64,000 bases of DNA from Hymenolepis diminuta (GCA_900708905.1 CAADRB010000004.1:1694597-1758596); one strand, 5' to 3'; shown: positions 23,891 through 38,800, numbered from the stretch's first letter. Notes: a model not told the origin generated them from the letters alone. Program-made: numbers and translations.

Positions 23891-26800
23891 GTTTATAACC
23901 AGCCATGGTTAGGGATATTTAATTGAATCTTCCATGACTTCATAAATAGATAATGTACATATAATCGGTGTCAACTTAACAAATTCCCCATATTTTTCAA
24001 AAATTTGAAATGATATCACGCACCGTTCCTTCAAAAAATTTTATGTTTATGTGGTTTGAATTTTCATAACCACTAGTCTGAAACTGCACTAATAAACAGT
24101 CTGAGAGATAAATACAAGATAAGGCTATCCGAATCTTAAAAGGCCCCAAAGATAGAAATGTCTTAAAATCTAGAGATCACAATTTATTTTGAGAACACTT
24201 TATTAATTTCGAACTGAGTTTTGAAGATGATTGGTCGAAACTCGTACTAGATTACGGTTTTCAAGATGTGTTTGCTTTCGTTGTTACTTTGTTAATACTG
24301 TACTTCATAAGTCTGTTCCAGTTTATCTGAAAGTGTCAAAAACCGCATACGAAAATGTGCAAAGTTAAAGGGAGTGTACGATGGCGTCATCTCCACTTTT
24401 CGAGCTGTGAGTTGGTATAAGCTGACATTTTTCTATTAGCCACAGTGCAAGCAAGTTGGTGTCAGCTTATTTGATTTGAAAACAGTAGAATTCATCTACT
24501 AATTTGTCTAATCTCCTGGTTATTTTCAGAATTTGTCTCTCAAAAATGGTCCCTCTAAGCTTAAAATACCGTGTTTGCAGTTGAAAAGCTTCTTGAGTTA
24601 TGGAAGTTACGATAAGGGGGCTTGGTTTTTATTTAATTTGATTTACTACTTTGCTGATTGTGCAAAAGTATAAAAATATCCAAGAGGGCCAAAGGCATTA
24701 TTAGTGTTTGGAACTTAAAAAATCATTGCAAATGAAAGGAAAATCTTCCTGCTTTTATTTTCAAAAGCCGTTTATCTTGTCATCATTAATCACGTTTCTA
24801 GCTTGTCTCCGAAGTATCCTTACTTATTTAAACTTTAAAATTAAATGCAAATCTTTTGCTTTCTTTTAGGAATTCATTTAAATTTATTTTATATTACTAA
24901 AACAGTTATTTCAGAAACTAGAGTAAAACCGGAGAACTGCTATTTCTTATGTGGCTGAAAGGATAAAGTGCGAACAGTGAATTTACTAGAGAAATGGGGA
25001 ACGATTCCTAAAATTCGAATATTCGAACATTAACTTTGTTTGGGAAATTCGCATTTTAACTTTAAATTTTAAATATATAGATTTTGCAGCTAAATAAATT
25101 AATTTAATTTAAAGAATATTAATTGATTGACTTTAAATTTCTACAAAAAATTAGTGCGCTTGGATCGAAATCATGGATATTTATCTATCTCATGGATAAC
25201 AAATTTCATATTTTTTAGGGGAAAATTTCGAAATTTATTCAATAATAATAATGTGAAGATAAAAATTAGGATGTTCACACACCATCAGAAATCCCATATT
25301 CAATGTGGAAAAGTTCCCAAGAGCATTGGAAGAAACGAAATTTTAATCTTAATTATTAACCTCTTGGGTTATTTTTATTGTCTAGCAAACAAATTTCATA
25401 AGGCATGAAAAATGAGAGAGGGAGGAAGGTTAAGAAGAGGATGCATGCAATGAAATCAGATTTATAAGGGTCTTACTTTTGGAGGCATTTATTTGTCAGT
25501 ATTTTTATAAGGGAAAGGGTTCATTTCGTTTAATCTTCATAATCTAACCTCGAGATTCTTGGGTAAGATTTTACCTCGAAATTTTGTGCTTGTTAACTGT
25601 TTGACTTTTTCGTGGCTGATCATTCCACCTCGATTTGTGTAAATCTTGTTACACCCAGGAATAGATGGATCAGACTAGAAACGAAATGTTAACATAGCAA
25701 TGTTAGATGATAAAAATAATATGTAGATAAAAGTGGTCTTTTCTAAAGGTCACATCTGTAGTTTATAAAATTGCGATGAGAGGCCCGCCGTTTTAACTGA
25801 TCATTTTCATTTGATCAATTATTGATTAAATAAAATTTAATTTGATAAGTACATATTTAGTGTAACCTAATGAGAAATGTATACAAAGACTCAGCGATCC
25901 AGAGATAACACTCCTTGATCATCTTAGTGCGATGTGTCAATTATGTTTGGGTAGATGAAAGGGATTGGTTTGAGAACTTGAGGTAATCAAGCATACATAA
26001 AGCTAAAGCTAAATTATCATTTGGTTAAAGATTTGGAGACCTGAATAAAACAGTAAGGTAACTGAAGTACAATTAAGATCGAGTTTGACTGTGGTGGATT
26101 AAAGAGGTGTATAGACAAATTTTAGCATAAAGGGTTAACAGAAAATGCATAATTAGAGGGATTAAATCTCATTATCTTCCAAATTCTCTGATAAACCTGC
26201 AAATCTCAAAGTTAAAACTATTTTTTTTGTTATGTTTATTAGGCGTAGATTTTAAAGATTAATTTGGTTCTATTGACCCACTTCATGATAAGGTGTGCAA
26301 TAAATATAGAACCATTGCTAAACCCAACTGCAATCTTATATTGAAAAGATATATTCAATAAAATCGAAATCACAGTTGAAATATGCAAAATATTGTACAT
26401 GTAATACTGTTGCTAATTAACTTAGAGTGTGTAGCAAAGATCTACACAACGCATCCCATTGAATGATTATTTTGAAGTTATTTGTCATAAATATCGGTAT
26501 GACTCTTAAGAGGAGGATGAAATTTGTAGATTTCGGTCTCAAAATGTGCGGATTTTGCTCGATTTTCAGTAGTAATCGGTGACGTTTTGTCCTTCAGAGT
26601 TTATTTCTGAAGACATTTTAAATTGAATATCAACATTTTATAAAAGAAGCAATTTATTCAAATTTATTTTACTGTACCGCACATGTTTTTAATAAAGCAT
26701 TATTGGGCTATTTCATGCACGGTAACCCTTATTCAACTTGAGGTATATTTTCCTTACTAATTTTATTTTCATAAACCACTAATTGTGTAGCATAAACAAC

Positions 26801-28979
26801 ACATGCCTTCAAATCAGCTCGGAAGATAATAGTTATATGGCCTGTTCTACAGCTTGCAGTCTTGTTTTCACACAATCTACATATCGGACAGGTCACTCTC
26901 ATAGACAATCTGAAAAATTCTGCGATGATCTTACAACAGGCAGTAAATTAATGTTTATGGGAAAGTTTCCTTTCGAATGAATGGGTCTTCATGTAAGATC
27001 AAGTATGTGGAGAAAACTAGGGATTTTTTTGTTTGTATATACTTAGATCTATCCTAATATATAATTACACTTCTTTCTTTGCTGAACAGGCTCTGACGTA
27101 GAACGGAGAAAAATACTGTATTTTTTAACTTTATGGACTCCACCACCACAAAATTGAAAGTGGTTCGACAAGGCGGCTAAATAATTATATTAGAAGAGAG
27201 CAAAATAATAGCGACGGTCTATTTAGGGCTAAAATTGGGTCTAAGAATTAACGTATAAAGATGCCAGGATGTCAATTGATTAATTATATTTGAATTTGGA
27301 ATTAATGATGTGTCCAACCTCTTATAGGCGGCATATTTGACACTGTAATATCCTATCTGTATTTAGAATTTGTTAAACCGCTCAGTAATTTAAATAGTTG
27401 GCCACTCCACTGTGTAATTTGTATCTTCCTTACAGCTATGTAAAGTTGGATGGGAATAGCAAAGGTATTTAGATACAGTAGAGCTCACTAGAGTTCGCTC
27501 AGGTTGAATCTAAATAATGATACTTGTTCACAGTAATTCTCAGTCCTGATGTGCTGTGCATATTTGCTCCTGAATGAGGTGGTTAAAGTAAAAATATTGG
27601 CAAAGTATTCAAAACAGAATGTCATGAAGAAAAGACAAAATAAGGCAAAAAGAAGGAAAATGGTTAAACCAACCCATTTGCTATAATATGAATTAATCAT
27701 CTCTTTCTCCTCTCAAATATATGCCTAATTTAGGACAATCTAAAATAGCTGCCCTCATGAATTCTTTTATTTGTCAATTTAGGGTGGAGGAGTCTGGTAT
27801 CTGGGGTATCAGTGTCGGACCACATGATAATCTCCCATTGAGACCCATTGATCTGAGTAGGTTTGAATTCCTCCTGTAGTTAAGTATATCCAGTTTGTCC
27901 ACCTAATTAATTGCAACTAACTATTTTACTTTATTTTTCAAAACATATTTTTACATGTTTTAATCAAGGGATAGAAGCTATTCCTCAAATTGGGATGAAA
28001 AGAATTTTACATTATTTGAATTCCAGAAGCATTGAGTTGTCGAATTTCCCATGAAGGGTATAATTCGCGATTTAACTGATTTTATCCCCGTGTTAGGAGA
28101 TGACTTCATATTTGCGATATTTCATTATTAAGGTTAATTGAGTAGTTTGTCATATCACTTTGAACCATTTATAAATTCTAGATAAATTACAGTGATAAAA
28201 GTAACTATCTTAACAATAGCTTTTAAAATATTTGATCTGAAAAAGTGTTTGCAATCTAATATTTAAAAAAATTGAAATTATTTTCTCTAATCATTACCAA
28301 TATGATAGAATATAATAATGTGTAATAAATTAAACATCAGGTTTTTTACTGATTATCGGCAAGATCATGCAAATTATAGATATTTCTCGCTTCTAAATAT
28401 CATTTTATATTAATTCAATGTTGGATTAGGAAAATTTATTTGTTTTAATAATTAGGCATTGCATTCCAATGTTACAGAAAGTTGTAAGCTGTAAATAAAA
28501 ACATTAAAATCACGTTAACGCCTCGTTACATTAATTATTTTATTCAAAAGCCTTTCTCCGTGCAAATATTTGCAGACTTTCAGAGCAAATTATATTCTAG
28601 ATAAGTTAGTAAGTCTGTGCTACTTAAATGGTTGAATATTCGACTATTAGTTAATTATTATAGAACTTTTGATATTTTAAAAACAATCAATTTATTGGTA
28701 AATCTTATGTTTTAATACATCTTTTTAGTAGAATAATACGAGTAAATTTAAGTCACAAAGGAAAATATGGAACAAAATTGATTTCATTTTATTGATAAAT
28801 ACAAAACCCCATCTGGATTCCTTTTCCACAATTTCAGCAATAGCTTAGATTCTGTTTGATTAATTTAAAGCTTCGCATTGAGTAATACTGGACAACAAAC
28901 CCTTGATTGAGCTGTATAGGTGACCAAAAATTCTTCACCAACCAATTCAACACTCTTCCTCGTGATGTATTTGACAGTC

Positions 28980-29110
28980 AGCTAGCATGACTATATATTT
29001 GCTGCCATATCTTGATGACAGCTTTTCATTTCTAAATGAAACCTAGATGTCTGAACATTTAAAAGAATATTTGCAAGTATTACTGCCATTATTTATATTA
29101 AAAATCGTTG
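28980..29110 (+). pseudogene. Gypsy reverse-transcriptase fragment (YLDD box)
   Basis: One frame reads LLPYLDDSFSFLNET, a stop, then MSEHLKEYLQ. Y-L-D-D followed about 12 residues later by E-H-L is the usual arrangement around the RT catalytic box in Ty3/gypsy elements. Flanking residues are poorly preserved, so the assignment rests on this short motif only. Confidence 0.4.
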
Positions 29111-30639
29111 TTACTAGAGAGAATAAGGCGGATAGTTCTAGTTGAGATATTTTTCTGCAAAGTATACAAAAATTTAAAAAAAAACTAGAAGAATATCCCA
29201 TTTCGAAATCTTCTTAATAGCCGGATACACCCTCTGATAAAGTAGAAAGTGATCTCCGTGAAATTTCGTAACTCCCTGTTTCATAGGTATAAACTTTGCC
29301 TAAATTAATCACCACAAAGTTTCAAATTTCTCTTGCAATCTGATGAGCATCGACAAACATAAACACGAGGGTCATAAAACACTACTTTCACGTGAGAACG
29401 TTATGAAACTGTGGCAACAAAACATTTGAATATTTATGTAAACCCTGGGAGCATGATTTATGTTTTGCTTTCCATTAAAGCATATTGTCCGTAACTTTTT
29501 ACGACAGACCTATTCCCGAAGGTCCTGCAGTGTTTTACAGATCTTAAGTCGAGGATTTTAGGTAGGAAGATACATGTATTCAGAGATTATTTATTCAAGT
29601 TCACTAAAAGAACAAAGAATTTTTCTAAATAATTCAATTATACAGAGTGGGATCAGTATATTTCCTGCATTTTCTACTCATAATAAAATTCTGATCAACT
29701 GATCTCTACCTTCAGTCATGAAAAACACCTGAGAAATAAGAATGAAAAAAATCGCTCAGAGAATAGAAGAGAAGATTAGGAAAAAACAGGAAATGAAACA
29801 ATTTCGCGTATAAAACTTCATCTGGGCTTCATTTTGCATTTTCTAACTACTATTTGTCGAGTATTATTTGAGATAACAGTTACTCAAGGAGCACAGCAAT
29901 CTGAAATTCCGATTTCTAAGCAGCTGTAGCTTAGATATATATCCTCAACATAAAATGTTTCAACCTTTCTTTCCGCCGCCATCCATCTCCTACTTCCATC
30001 ATCCAATACTTCACTTCTCTCTTCACCGTTACCGCTCTCCAACTGTCTACTAAGTATGTGACACCCAATGTAACTCAGCCAAACTCCACTCCATCTACCT
30101 TAAATCACATCAAAGACACCAACTACCAGACTGCTTCCCTTTCATTAGTAAGAAAGATCACAAGCAGTTCATTTTGCATTGATCATTATTTGCAAATGCG
30201 CCGCTGCTACTTACATAGCTCCACATCATGATTGAGTAGCAAACAAATTTTTACTTCTTTTGAACTTTTTCCAAGTTGTTTAAAACTTTTCTGGTTTTTT
30301 CTCTCTATCTGATTACCCTCATGAGAAAGGAAGGGATAGAAATAATAAGCCTATTGAATGCGAACAAAACTTCTGGACCCTTTAAAGTATTACCATATCA
30401 AGCAATCATGTGGTTGCTTAGAACAGTGAACAATCAGAAGTTAGGAAATAGTAACCAAATGGCAACAATTAGGAGGTATAAAACCGATTATAGTCACCTT
30501 ACTCATGTCTATATGGCTTCTGGTGAATGCCTTAAAGAAAACGCTAGGACACTCGAAAATACTTCATACTTCGTGTAATAAAATGCAATTAGAATAAGCT
30601 ACTTGCTTACTTCCATTGTGAACGCCGTTGAACTATTTG

Positions 30640-30980
30640 AGATCTATTGGAATCACTCCCCATCAAATGCAGCCGCAACCACCGCCGCCGTAGCCATATT
30701 CCACTGGAATCCTTGCTGATGCATTGCTGCTTTCTGCGCTGTGCTTCGTCAGTCAATCAAGCAGTCAGCCACTTAGTCACTCCCGTCATTTTTGGCCTTC
30801 AAATAAAGCACGACATCTTTCCTCTCAATCAACGGCAGCGGCATTTATTATTCCTCTATAAGGAAAGAAGAGGAAGTTCAATCCGTTCTTCTGCACATTA
30901 TTTACTCCTCTCAAAATCATCATCATCATCAACGTCGTCGTTGATGTCGTTATGTCCTCCTTTACTCTTCATTCCTTCCT
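30640..30980 (+). other. GC-richer, pyrimidine-rich island with hairpin
   Basis: The segment is visibly richer in C and T than its surroundings, with CCGCCGCCG and CATCATCATCATC runs. It carries a perfect inverted repeat, CATCAACG (30927-30934) and CGTTGATG (30939-30946), with a TCGT loop. Open frames here lack family motifs. It could be a promoter or 5' UTR of an unseen gene, or part of a repeat. Confidence 0.35.
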
Positions 30981-33395
30981 CGGTGAAAGCATGATAACTT
31001 CAATGAACAACTTACTTGTAGATCCTCTACTACTTTTTGTGTTACTTTACAGCCATACACTCCTCCACTTTCCTTCAATAGCTCTTCCTTTAAATACATC
31101 CATTTACATAATCCTCGCACCACCTTACTCCCATTGTCACACGATATCCTCAAAGGTTCCCATCATTCTCTCTTATTTCTCCCATTTACTACATATGGAG
31201 ATGCCATCTCACCAATTTCAGCAATTACAGAATCCTTTCATTTGCCTCTATTGTAACGCACCTCAATACATGCAAAACGTATTTTACAATGCTTATATCG
31301 CCGTCTCAAATCTCAGTTTATAGTAAAAATCATCACAAAACACCAAGATTCACCTTTGTTTTTCCTCTTTTTATTAAAACAGCAGAAAATCCATCTCTGG
31401 TGCAAAAGTTGAAACAGCCAAATAAACCTCACCACAAAAGTTATTTTACGAAAATGACGGGAATTTTGAAGTCTAAATTATTCTTAAAAATTAAATTTAC
31501 CTTTAAATGAATTGCTTTATAGCGTGTAAATTTGCATTTAATCTAGATTAAGCGTAATAAATGGAACACTTCATACTTTTGACTTGATGTTCTAAAATTG
31601 GTATCGTGTGCTGTTTTCGATGACATTGCCTATCACTTAAATACTTGAGTAGAAATACAATGTAGTACTTCAATACGAAACAACGGCCTGTTCTTTGTAA
31701 ATACTTCTAAAAACTATGCACTTTTAATACTGCATCCTTAAAAGTGTATTAGGTACAAATATTACCTAAATAACACAAATGGACCCTACGATATCGGTTT
31801 CACGGTATTTTAAGAAAATTATGTATTTATATGTTAATAAATCGTTTATCCTTAGGAAATGACAATTTGGATATATGTTAAAATATGTAACACGAAGCTT
31901 TCCATTTTCAATTAGATGTACTTACCTAACATTCCTATATGCTGTTCTTCATTCGACCATTTCGTAAATGGATTTATTATTGCAAATACGAAAGATCAGA
32001 AGAGTTATTCCAAAGGTTTTCGAATGCAGAATACCAATATCCATAGTGCCCACTCTGAAAGCACATGTGAACTTGAGTAATTCGACCACTACATGATTGA
32101 ACCTTAGAAATGTTGAGACATTATCCAACTGGATTATAGAGCTACATTATGACTTCATTGATTGGACGATTTGATTACATGCACACACGCACGCACGCGT
32201 ACATTGTGATTGGGCACGAAAGAAGTAATTTGGGGTACAACTTGACTAACCAAGAAAATGGGAGGGCAGTGACCTCGAATAATTATCGGTTGATTTTTGT
32301 CTCCATTAGAAAATATTCATGTCTGTAGCTCTCCTGCCAGTCAGTTACGCGTAACGAGAATCAAAAATACTATTTTTTTTATTCTCACTAGCACTGCTTA
32401 TTTTTTAATTGATTTTTAATAAGATCTGGTTTGTAGTAACTGAAACATGCATATCAATTTCCTGAAGTGCCGAGCTGCAATTATAAATTTTGGGTCGGTG
32501 ATCGAAGATTCATTTATTAGACGCTCTAGTTTACTTCATTTAAACTAAAAATTAATGTTGAAATGCATTTTAGAAGAAGAAACAAGAATGCTGAAATTCT
32601 TCTAAAAGATAAGAACTATAGTGATTGATGTAAACGTAGTTTAATCAGTAAGGGTTTATACTTTTTACCGATTATAAGTTTAAGAGTACCTCTTGGTATT
32701 ATTAAAAAACTTCTTCAGTCTATCAGGAGAAGTCTTCGCAGCATTTGGCTTGGAAAGTGGGAAGGCGTCCTGAAAACTCGCATTCTATCTCTTGTTGACA
32801 AGAATTAACCATTGCCATCCCTACCAGTGGATCTCGTGACTTCTGTCTTCGCAGATCCGCATGCTGAACACTGCCTTATTTCATTATTTTATTAAATTTA
32901 CTAATACAGCCTCTCAGACAACAGTGAAAATCAAAGAACACACATTACAATCACATTTCAATTAATAAAGCCCCAATCGATTATTTTACTTCGGAATGTT
33001 TGCCAGACAGCATTAATTATAAATGGTGGTATTGCGGACATTCAGAAAATAGATGAAGTACGGATAAAACTCGTCGAATTGCCATATTATCAGGACTGAC
33101 TATCATTTTTGGTATGAGTCATCCAATGCACTTTTAGACAAAATTCACTTATCGTATATGGCTCAGAGCTAAGTTATCGATTTTAGCGTGGCGTATTCAA
33201 TCGATTTCCTTGGTTACTTTATCTAGTACCGCCAACCTCTCCAATTGCTCCACAATAACATGTTTTTACGGAACTAATCCCCAACTTTAATCCAAGTAAT
33301 TTAACTATTAATATGAATTATGATTAAAAAGATCATATAAACAGCACAAATTCGAATTTTACACAAATATTCACCTGATGCTCCCGGTTTTCCTC

Positions 33396-33414
33396 ATATA
33401 TATATATATATATA
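33396..33414. repeat. AT microsatellite
   Basis: An uninterrupted AT dinucleotide run, followed at about 33480-33570 by an AT-only tract. Confidence 0.85.
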
Positions 33415-34649
33415 TTGCGCTATATTTTTACTCAAAATATAAGTTTTGTGAGAGTCTTTCATACAAGCCCCAGTAACTGATAATATATTTATATTATCGA
33501 TAATAAATATATTTGAATTGATAATGTAAATGTAATGATAATATAAATCTGTAATATAAATATAATATAAAAATTTAAAAAAATTCCTTTTCTTTAAAAA
33601 TTAAGTGCACATCTTTGGATTCGATTAATGTTACCCACGGCCGGTCAGATTGGGGGGTAAGATATTTTTAATTATTCATGGCATGATCTTGACTAGAAGC
33701 AAAGCATTCAAAAGGTCAAAATCCCCAATGTATTTCCAGACACACATAATAAAACAAGAAATGGTATAAGATTAGCATATAGAGGAGACTTTAAGGCCGA
33801 GGAAATCTATACTTCACATTAGTTCCTAGTTATGAGAAAGCACCTTTAGCCTAAGCGTAATGTTTGATTAACTGTGTTTATCGTTCATATTCTTATATGA
33901 AAAAATGTTTTAGCACTTATCAGAAGTAAAACGAGTGATTCAATTTGGAGGTAGTATTTAACATTTCACGCCAGTTATCTTCCTCTCGATGTCGAAATAG
34001 CATGAAAGTTTCTAAAGCATCGATGTTAAGACAATATTACATCAAACATAAAAGGCCTGAGGATTTGAAATCAATAAAACAAAGATCATAGGTCCCGAGA
34101 CATGAGCATTTCCCACAGGTTTCTCATAGTTACTCTACCAGGACGTGGACGCACATCGCTCCCAACAGCATGACAATTGTTTGGGCCTAAAACTGTTGTC
34201 AGTACGGTGATATTTTGATTTCTCAACACCAAAAACTATGAAGACGACTTAATTCCTTAGTGTAATTAATAAAATGTCTGCATTTAACTGCATTTTGCCA
34301 CATCCTTCTCCCTAATCTGGGTTAGTTGTAGCCTAGCAATAATTAGAGGGCGGATATATCATTGGCGGCAGAAAATAGATTCCATACCATTGCAGCATCA
34401 CAGAAGAGCCTTACTTTACAAAATAACAATTTTCGTTCATCGAATGGTCCTTTATTGGCCTAATATTCAACTATTTTCCCCTTTAAATATGAAGCCTCTA
34501 GCTACTGCAAGCTAGGTACAATTACGAAGAATGTTTAGTAAACCAAAGAATAACTACGAGAAATAGCAGATGTCGAAAAGCAGCTGGCGAGCGGAAGCAT
34601 CACACAAGGCAGCTCATTGCTGCAAATAGAAACACTCATTTGGACATGA

Positions 34650-35840
34650 CTGATCTCAATGAAGGAAACGAGACGCTATTCCTAAATGGGACCTATCTGC
34701 GGAGACAGTCGCCAAAACTTTACTGGGGAGATGAATTGCTGATATCTGTTTAAAAAATTTATTCAAAGTTTAATAATTTTCCCATCTTTTCGGGTCTATG
34801 TCATTTAAAACAGACTGTTTCATTTATAGATAACAGAACTTTTTAGAAGCATGGATAAGCTCAGTTTCGCCTATAATTTACATAAGAATTGATAAACCAG
34901 TGTTATTTTGATGTATGTTACTGTGATATTAAATCAGTAGTTACTTTGTTTACTATTTAAGTTTTAAGTTTTTTAACACAGCTTACAAAGCTCTACTAGC
35001 CTGAAATTTTTATCGACCTCGTCTCCACTAGGGGAACGTTACATCAGACGAGGCAGAATTATGATATGTTCATGCAGGTAAATGTTCATTCTATTTTAGC
35101 TCCTGGTTGACGATTGCTCCAATATCACCATCATCTCTCTTCTGAAAACACGATCTCCAATGTGTGTTACGTTGCGGTTCAAAACATGAAACCCACTGAG
35201 TTCAACTTTATCCAGATTCCAGACCAAAAAATTTCCCATCGAAAGCATGTCCTAGAACATACAAATGTGGAAAATCTCGTGAGAGAATACAACCAGTGGT
35301 ATCATATTGCCGGAATCCCGCATTCTGCTAGTCCTACTCAGTTGCGAAAACAAATTCTCCCAGGATTCAACTCCAACTAACCATCTCCGGACCCAACTTA
35401 CGATGGTCAGGTCACTTTCAAAAATGTCTGATGTCATCTTACTCTCGTCGACAACAAGCAGATCAATCGTTTCTATTTCAAACAAACTTTTTTCCAATTA
35501 ACGGATTGATGTACACGGCTTGATTAGCTGCATTTTGTCAAATTTTGTTCTGATCAGTCGGTTATTCATATATGAACTTCTCCTACTCACAGTGTTAATA
35601 CAATCCGAACCCACAGCAGAATTTAAAGCCTAAGATTGGAGGACAACAAAGACATGTGGCTATAAAAACAACTTTGTGCCCCGACAGAGTGGGACGAGAA
35701 GCTTAGCTATAGTATGGGCGGCCCTGTGTATTAGTGCAACTATCGTTCAGATCACCAATGGACAGCCATAATTACCAAGCTGCATGGAAGCAATATCTGT
35801 GATCTGAAGACCGTGATATATAACAACTCAGACTTGGAGG
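34650..35840 (+). pseudogene. Gypsy integrase remnant
   Basis: At about 34680-34745 a frame reads KWDLSAETVAKTLLGR, stop, IADI, matching the segment of the gypsy integrase core just before the second catalytic Asp (an AETVA...L...WI pattern). About 1 kb on, at 35710-35833, another frame reads GPVY, stop, CNYRSDHQWTAIITKLHGSNI, matching the integrase C-terminal fold just before the polyprotein end. Between them is a 88-codon frame (35114-35380) that I cannot place. Stops throughout show it is dead. Whether it belongs to the same family as the 17.5 kb element is unknown. Confidence 0.6.
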
Positions 35841-38800
35841 GTTTGACTTAGCGAATTGTGAAAGACCATTCTGTAAATTGTATAGATGTTAGTTATTGTG
35901 TTTTCTCCACCTTACGACTCTCTCGCTCCCAAATAGCTTATGGATCCCCGATACAGTACAAAAACGTGAAACAGTCCCGTGTACTACGACTACTTGTTTG
36001 CATTTCAGTGATCTTTGTCCCGATCTCGCAAATAAGGTCGACGAGAGATCATATCTATAAACGAAAGTGTTATATGAAAGAGAGCAATAAGTCTTCTATT
36101 TAATATTCTTTAATTTCCATCTCTTTAATTTTAACTTATTTAACCTCGCTTTGGATGAACTTAATACTTTGCGTTATGTAGTCTGAAGGTACGAAAAGGT
36201 TTGGTCTTTTCGAACCTTTACTTGAGAAGCATTAGGCATCTACATAAGAACATATTATTTCACCTTTTAAAGGCTATCATGGATAAAGGAAGGGTATTAA
36301 AGGGTATTTATCCATAATAAAATGTCGCTAAACAAGAGAGCAAAAAGGAAAATATGACACCAAATTTTGTATTTTTGGATATAGGAAACTTGGATCCGAA
36401 TATCAGGTGATATCTAATTCTGATATGATTATGATTAAAAGTTTTAACGCTAAAAAGGGGTCCGATTGGGTAATACTCAATAATTTCAGAAGTACTATTA
36501 AATTCTATCATTAAATTGCTAACTGAAGAGTTGAGGCAAAGAGAATAGTCTAAATGTCGATTTGTTAACGTATGAAAAGCGTAAGCGTAAGATAATTGTC
36601 TGATAATAATCTATATTCTTCATTGCTATTATTACATATTCTCAATTTATTAACGTGCATCCCGAAGCATTTAGTATTCACAGTTAATAATTCACAGATG
36701 CTTTACGCAATTATTATTAAATCATTAGAAATGTGTTCAAAAGAGATACATTGTTCAGTCTAAGAGGAACCTTAGACTAATGCATCAGTCTGATTTTGTC
36801 AATATTAGATGAAAATGCTATCACTTTTGGAATATTTAAGAAATCATTTTATTTCTTATTTCGCACTGTTATTATTCATTTTCACCAAAATACATTATCG
36901 AGTAATGATAAATTTGACTAATGAATTCGTTTCTCATTTCGCTTCTTCAGAATGCAAATTTTCCTTGTGTTCAAAATGTGGGCTTGAAATCACTCAACAA
37001 AAGTGAGACTCATCCTTTCATTCTACTTAAATATATCAGTAGAATGTTTGTATAACTATTTTTCTGGTTTGGCATAATTTACACGCTTATTGAACCGCAA
37101 TTTTGCAACAGGGGATCAAGGGCAGATATTTTTTCTTTATAATGAATCCCAACTGTTGCATCATTATTGGAAGAAAAAATGGCTAAAACTGAAAGTTGAA
37201 ATTTCTTCTATTGCTCTTATATTTAACTAAGAATTTACGGATATTGGCGGTATGATGGAGAAAATTGTTTTCAACTAACTTATAGATTAAATCTCTTTTC
37301 AAATTTAGTCGGAGTGTTTGTTACTATCACTGCAGAGTTTATATTCCGTCCACAAACGAAAATACTAATCTCTCGGATAATCGTCCTTGAATCCATTTCA
37401 TCATGAATAATCTTGTGGAATGTTCAAATTGTACAAATAGACAAAGTTAGTATTGATTTCTTAATTTGTCCTTTGACGTTTGACCCTTTGAAAGGCCTTT
37501 CATTATGACGAATTTTCATAATTAAGTTAATACGCTGTCATGGAGATAGTACCCATTATTTTATACAAGTTCTGAGTCACTTGTAGTTGCAGTTGCATTC
37601 ATATTTTGTTTCACACCTGATATCCTTTGAAGAAAAGGGACGTTTTGACTCAAGTCCATTTTGAGGGAAGGTGCTTTTTTATATTTGATGAATGAGGTCT
37701 CACTTAATCTTCAACTACGAAGGATTTCCGTCCATTATCGCTACGGAACGTAATGTAGCCAGCAAGGAATTTCGCGTAATATATTACCGTATATGCAAGC
37801 TTAATGGCTTAAACCCGATTTTAAGACCAAAATCATCTATCACTGGTCAGATTCCCTGTCCAAAAACTGGACACAAAAATGACTTCCAGAGACGGACCCA
37901 TTATCCAACTGCAAGAACACCTGTGTCTGTATTTAGCAGCTCTTTTAAGTAAATCCCAGACAAAAATATTGTTTAGATTATTTAAAATTAATAAATACTC
38001 ATCATTTTGGGATATATACTGGGTACAAAAATTTTATCAAGAGGATTTTATCGAAGTGCTTTCACCAGGTTACATTAAGCTAAATTAACCCATATTATTG
38101 CAAACAGAAGTATTTAAAAAGAACTTTTCAAAGTTAAATATATCTTTCAATATTTTTTAAAAATCTGATTCAGGCATTTATGTCAATAGTTTAATTAAAA
38201 AATGCTTTTAATAAAATATATATTCCTTTAAGGTATTTAATTTATACATTACAACCGATATGATCAAAATAATACAATAATTCCAAAATTTAATTTATGA
38301 CACAGTTTAGAAAATAATTATTCAATAAATTTAGGCCGAAAATTTATAATATCTTGAAATTTAATCGGTTACTTGGGGACTAATCAATATTCCTATTGAC
38401 GAAATTTGTGAACACTCCTAAGGACCGCCTACCAGACGCGCATTTTATTAATTTCTTCTAGAAGAAGGGAGTTTGGTCCTTCTCCTTCTCCTCCTTTCCA
38501 CATAAACAGCTGACGTTTTAGGTGCTGCTATAACACAGAGTCAGGAAGATGACAAGCATGATATATTGGAACAGTTGTCGTAATGGGCAGTAGTCCTTCT
38601 GCGCTGTAGCATCAGGCAGCTAGATTTTTTCCCATGGTGCCTGTCTTCTCACAAAAAAGGTCCATCTGCAACGGACTTGCGAAACGTAGTTCAGTTCTTT
38701 TTGGTTAGCAAGTAGTTAAATACATAAGGTAGAGATACTAGCGATCTCTTTATTTGAATAAATGGTGGAGGAGAATGTACGGACACCCATTATTTTGGCA

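Larger units (their letters stand above)
21816..28929. other. Intergenic stretch, repeats only
   Basis: About 7 kb without a recognised gene. It holds SINE copy 2, a copy of the third repeat family (23.7-23.9 kb), and weak B-box-like and family-3-like scraps near 27.8 and 27.5 kb. The longest frames (for example 25127-25408, plus) carry no known motif. Confidence 0.45.
29111..34649. other. Intergenic stretch with a pyrimidine-rich island
   Basis: No recognised gene. It contains the GC-richer, pyrimidine-rich segment at about 30640-31320, a CA/CG-type repeat near 32179-32200, a TA run near 33396-33414, and an AT-only tract near 33480-33570. Confidence 0.45.

Noticed and set aside
30276..31323. 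Three plus-strand frames of 100-123 codons as a gene
   Set aside because: They lie in different frames without convincing splice links, and the composition reflects the pyrimidine-rich DNA rather than a protein family.
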